Part shown: in pieces, positions 6,676 to 7,826 of the stretch
How positions within the stretch are numbered: the first letter of the stretch is position 1
Layout: each line of letters starts with the position of its first letter
DNA from: Bacteroidota bacterium
Lineage (GTDB): Bacteria > Bacteroidota > Bacteroidia > Flavobacteriales_D > Sanyastnellaceae
Direction of reading: 5' to 3'
Length of the DNA stretch: 7,826 bases
Assembly (NCBI GenBank): GCA_027618855.1
Contig: JAQCID010000046.1
Coordinates: 1 to 7,826 of the forward strand
Notes under the pieces: model-generated
Told to the model about the DNA's origin: nothing
Database searches by the model: none
The model's input: only the letters and a program-made list of their open reading frames with translations
Position numbers and translations under genes: made by a program

Positions 6676-7584
6676 TTACGACGCTTTCGCGAGATTGTTA
6701 CGTACGAGTGCTATTGCCTCTGAAATGGCTGAAATTGTTTCATCATCGGCCTTAAGTTCGTTTCCACCGCTGATCACAATAACACCTTCTTGATTGTCTA
6801 CTGTATGAGCCGCATCTTCACCAGAATCGACACCATCAAAGGCAATAAGTACGGGTTGAAGTTGTGATATCATGCTTTCAATTGCAGGAGAATCAGAGTA
6901 GCTGTCGATTAAATCTAACACGTCCTCAAGGATAAGTTTTTGTTCTGCAATCCGCTGTTTTAATCCATCTGTGGCGCCATCTAATTCTCTTGTGGCGAGA
7001 TAAAGACCCTCAACCCATCCTGCTGCAACGACCAAACCAGATAGGTCTTCGTGTCCTGCTGATTTTAATTGTTGGTTTAAATCAAAGAACGCTCTGGATA
7101 CAATTGTTACAATTGTATCCTTGTTTGCTCGATTCTTTTCAGCTCTAGAGATAATATCTTCACTGAGTATAGAACCTACACCGAGTTCCTTGCTCAACGT
7201 TTTCACAGCCTCCAAATATTGGAGGGCTTCAGCGTTCTTTTGGAAGATAGAAGCATAGCTTACATCTGCGCCATATAGACCCAGATGTATTGCGTGATCT
7301 GTGCTCATACCGTCTTGGTCAGCCAAAGATAAGTTGCACAAGTAATCGGCATTAAAGGGTAGCCCTTCCTTTTGAATGATCCTTGCAGTCTCCATCGGAG
7401 ATGGAGCCGCTCGAAATATTTTCTTAAGCGTTTTTGTACGTTGCGCGAGAGTTGCTCTTTCGGTTTCAGATGAATGATCATCGGCGGCACCATTTGTAGT
7501 GCTAGAATCGCCGCACCCCCATGACAAGGCTGCTACAGCTATTGTGAACGTGAGACTTTTACGGAATAAAGATTGAATGCTCAT
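6676..7584 (-). CDS. Predicted lipoprotein of unknown function, mostly helical
   Basis: This 302-residue protein has an N-terminal signal (FRKSLTFTIAVAALSWGC) ending in a relaxed lipobox, with Cys24 as the likely lipidation site. A low-complexity Ser/Thr/Asp linker (25-45) follows. The rest is mainly helical, with recognisable blocks: LKKIFRAAPSPMETARII (53-70), LGLYGADVSYASIF (101-114), GLVVAAGWVEGLYLATR (183-199), and a C-terminal ISGGNELKADDETISAISE segment. From memory, proteins with the blocks 'PSP.E', 'YGADLSYAS' and 'GGW.EGLY' are widespread in Bacteroidota as uncharacterised lipoproteins; I know no assigned function. No catalytic motif is evident. It should be anchored in the envelope, but which membrane and side cannot be told. 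It heads a two-gene unit with the small secreted protein one base downstream. The A/T-rich leader directly before its ATG suits Bacteroidota translation starts. The gene contains three short perfect inverted repeats, described separately. Confidence 0.86.
   Translation of the reverse strand: MSIQSLFRKSLTFTIAVAALSWGCGDSSTTNGAADDHSSETERATLAQRTKTLKKIFRAAPSPMETARIIQKEGLPFNADYLCNLSLADQDGMSTDHAIHLGLYGADVSYASIFQKNAEALQYLEAVKTLSKELGVGSILSEDIISRAEKNRANKDTIVTIVSRAFFDLNQQLKSAGHEDLSGLVVAAGWVEGLYLATRELDGATDGLKQRIAEQKLILEDVLDLIDSYSDSPAIESMISQLQPVLIAFDGVDSGEDAAHTVDNQEGVIVISGGNELKADDETISAISEAIALVRNNLAKAS
7096..7120. repeat. Perfect 25-bp inverted repeat inside the lipoprotein gene
   Basis: The 11-bp arms (7096-7106 and 7110-7120) are exact reverse complements around the spacer TTA. 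On the coding strand the core is also a 9-bp tandem duplication, ACAATTGTA twice, encoding TIVTIV. Duplication of a near-palindromic unit explains most of the symmetry, but not the outer GGAT/ATCC match. It could fold as an mRNA hairpin or be a two-fold protein site; neither role is shown. Confidence 0.8.
7209..7225. repeat. Short perfect inverted repeat (7-bp stem, 3-nt loop) in the lipoprotein gene
   Basis: CCTCCAA (7209-7215) and TTGGAGG (7219-7225) pair exactly around ATA. The site lies within coding sequence. No T-tract follows, so it is not a terminator. It may be chance. Confidence 0.6.
7390..7406. repeat. Short perfect inverted repeat (7-bp stem, 3-nt loop) in the lipoprotein gene
   Basis: CTCCATC (7390-7396) and GATGGAG (7400-7406) pair exactly around GGA. 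The site lies over the codons for the conserved-looking PSPMET block, so its sequence is constrained by protein as well. It may be chance. Confidence 0.6.
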
Positions 7585-7700
7585 TTATTTATATTCTGAG
7601 TTGAGATGTTGAAGTTGGTGATTCTTTCCTTCTATACGCAAACTACCACTAAAAGTTCTACACGTTGAAGTGTTAAGCGTAAAAATATAGTATTTAGGCT
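7585..7700. other. 116-nt intergenic region between polA and the lipoprotein gene
   Basis: The region is AT-rich and holds no open frame worth calling. It must contain whatever starts transcription of the minus-strand two-gene unit, unless that unit is read through from polA. No convincing Bacteroidota promoter pair (TTG near -33 with TAnnTTTG near -7) was found. On the minus strand TATATTTT and GTAGTTTG are partial -7 matches without a partner. Just past the polA stop there is only a weak 5-bp A/T stem (7683-7695), not a clear terminator. Confidence 0.5.
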
Positions 7701-7826
7701 CTAATAAGCATCTAACCAATCATTGCCCGAATTTATGTCTACGATTAAAGGAACATTAAGTTCCACAGCCTCCTCCATACATCTTTTAACCAAAGCCCGA
7801 ATCACCTCTAACTCCACTTTGGGAAC
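7701..7826 (-). CDS. polA: DNA polymerase I, C-terminal end (5' part outside window)
   Basis: The minus-strand frame is open from the right edge to a TAG at 7703-7701, giving 41 residues. They match the extreme C-terminus of bacterial family A DNA polymerases: ELEVIRALVKRCMEEAVEL, then NVPLIVDINSGNDWLDAY, equivalent to the usual '...ME.A..L.VPL.VD...G.NWLEAH' ending. This enzyme fills gaps and replaces Okazaki primers. The catalytic carboxylates and exonuclease domains lie outside the window. The final residue is Tyr where His is common, a minor variation at a position of no known catalytic role. polA lies upstream of, and co-directional with, the two-gene envelope unit, separated by 116 nt with no strong terminator, so some read-through is possible. 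Confidence 0.9.
   Translation of the reverse strand, partial: VPKVELEVIRALVKRCMEEAVELNVPLIVDINSGNDWLDAY

Noticed and set aside
7683..7695. AAATA-TAG-TATTT stem after the polA stop as a terminator.
   Set aside because: A 5-bp stem of A/T pairs only is too weak to count as an intrinsic terminator.

Overview
The window reads as the chromosome of a member of the Bacteroidota, most likely the order Flavobacteriales. The evidence is a gliding-motility lipoprotein (GldH), a secreted protease with a C-terminal type IX secretion (T9SS) sorting domain, a TonB-dependent receptor, a Cys-rich RicT/PSP1 protein of the form seen in this phylum, and weak or absent Shine-Dalgarno sites. Base composition is moderately AT-rich. 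Genus cannot be decided from this sequence. No RNA genes, insertion sequences, CRISPR arrays or phage genes were seen.

Left block, plus strand. Bases 1-1094 are the C-terminal half of a TonB-dependent outer-membrane receptor, cut by the window edge. It is followed by holB (clamp-loader delta prime subunit, 1122-2249), ricT (PSP1-domain protein, 2305-3501) and gldH (3504-3986). ricT and gldH are 2 nt apart and almost certainly co-transcribed. The order holB-ricT-gldH is, from memory, a recurrent Flavobacteriia arrangement. A large secreted M43 metalloprotease follows (4049-6148), with a signal peptide, catalytic domain, PKD domain, jelly-roll-like domain and T9SS sorting domain. It ends at a strong, symmetrical intrinsic terminator (6193-6226).

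Right block, minus strand. The M43 gene converges on a two-gene unit: a lipoprotein of unknown function (7584-6676), then a small four-cysteine secreted protein of unknown function (6674-6246). One base separates the two, so they are probably translated together. A 116-nt intergenic stretch separates them from the last 41 codons of polA (DNA polymerase I), which enters from the right edge.

How the parts relate. HolB and PolA are replication and repair housekeeping genes, and RicT is probably an RNA-metabolism factor. GldH belongs to the envelope machinery linked to gliding and T9SS, and the M43 protease is a predicted T9SS cargo. The receptor, the protease and the two unknown proteins are all envelope or exported proteins. 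No clearly new multi-gene system is visible. The least explained items are the two-gene envelope unit, a perfect 25-bp inverted repeat inside its first gene, and the variant SRC motif of HolB.
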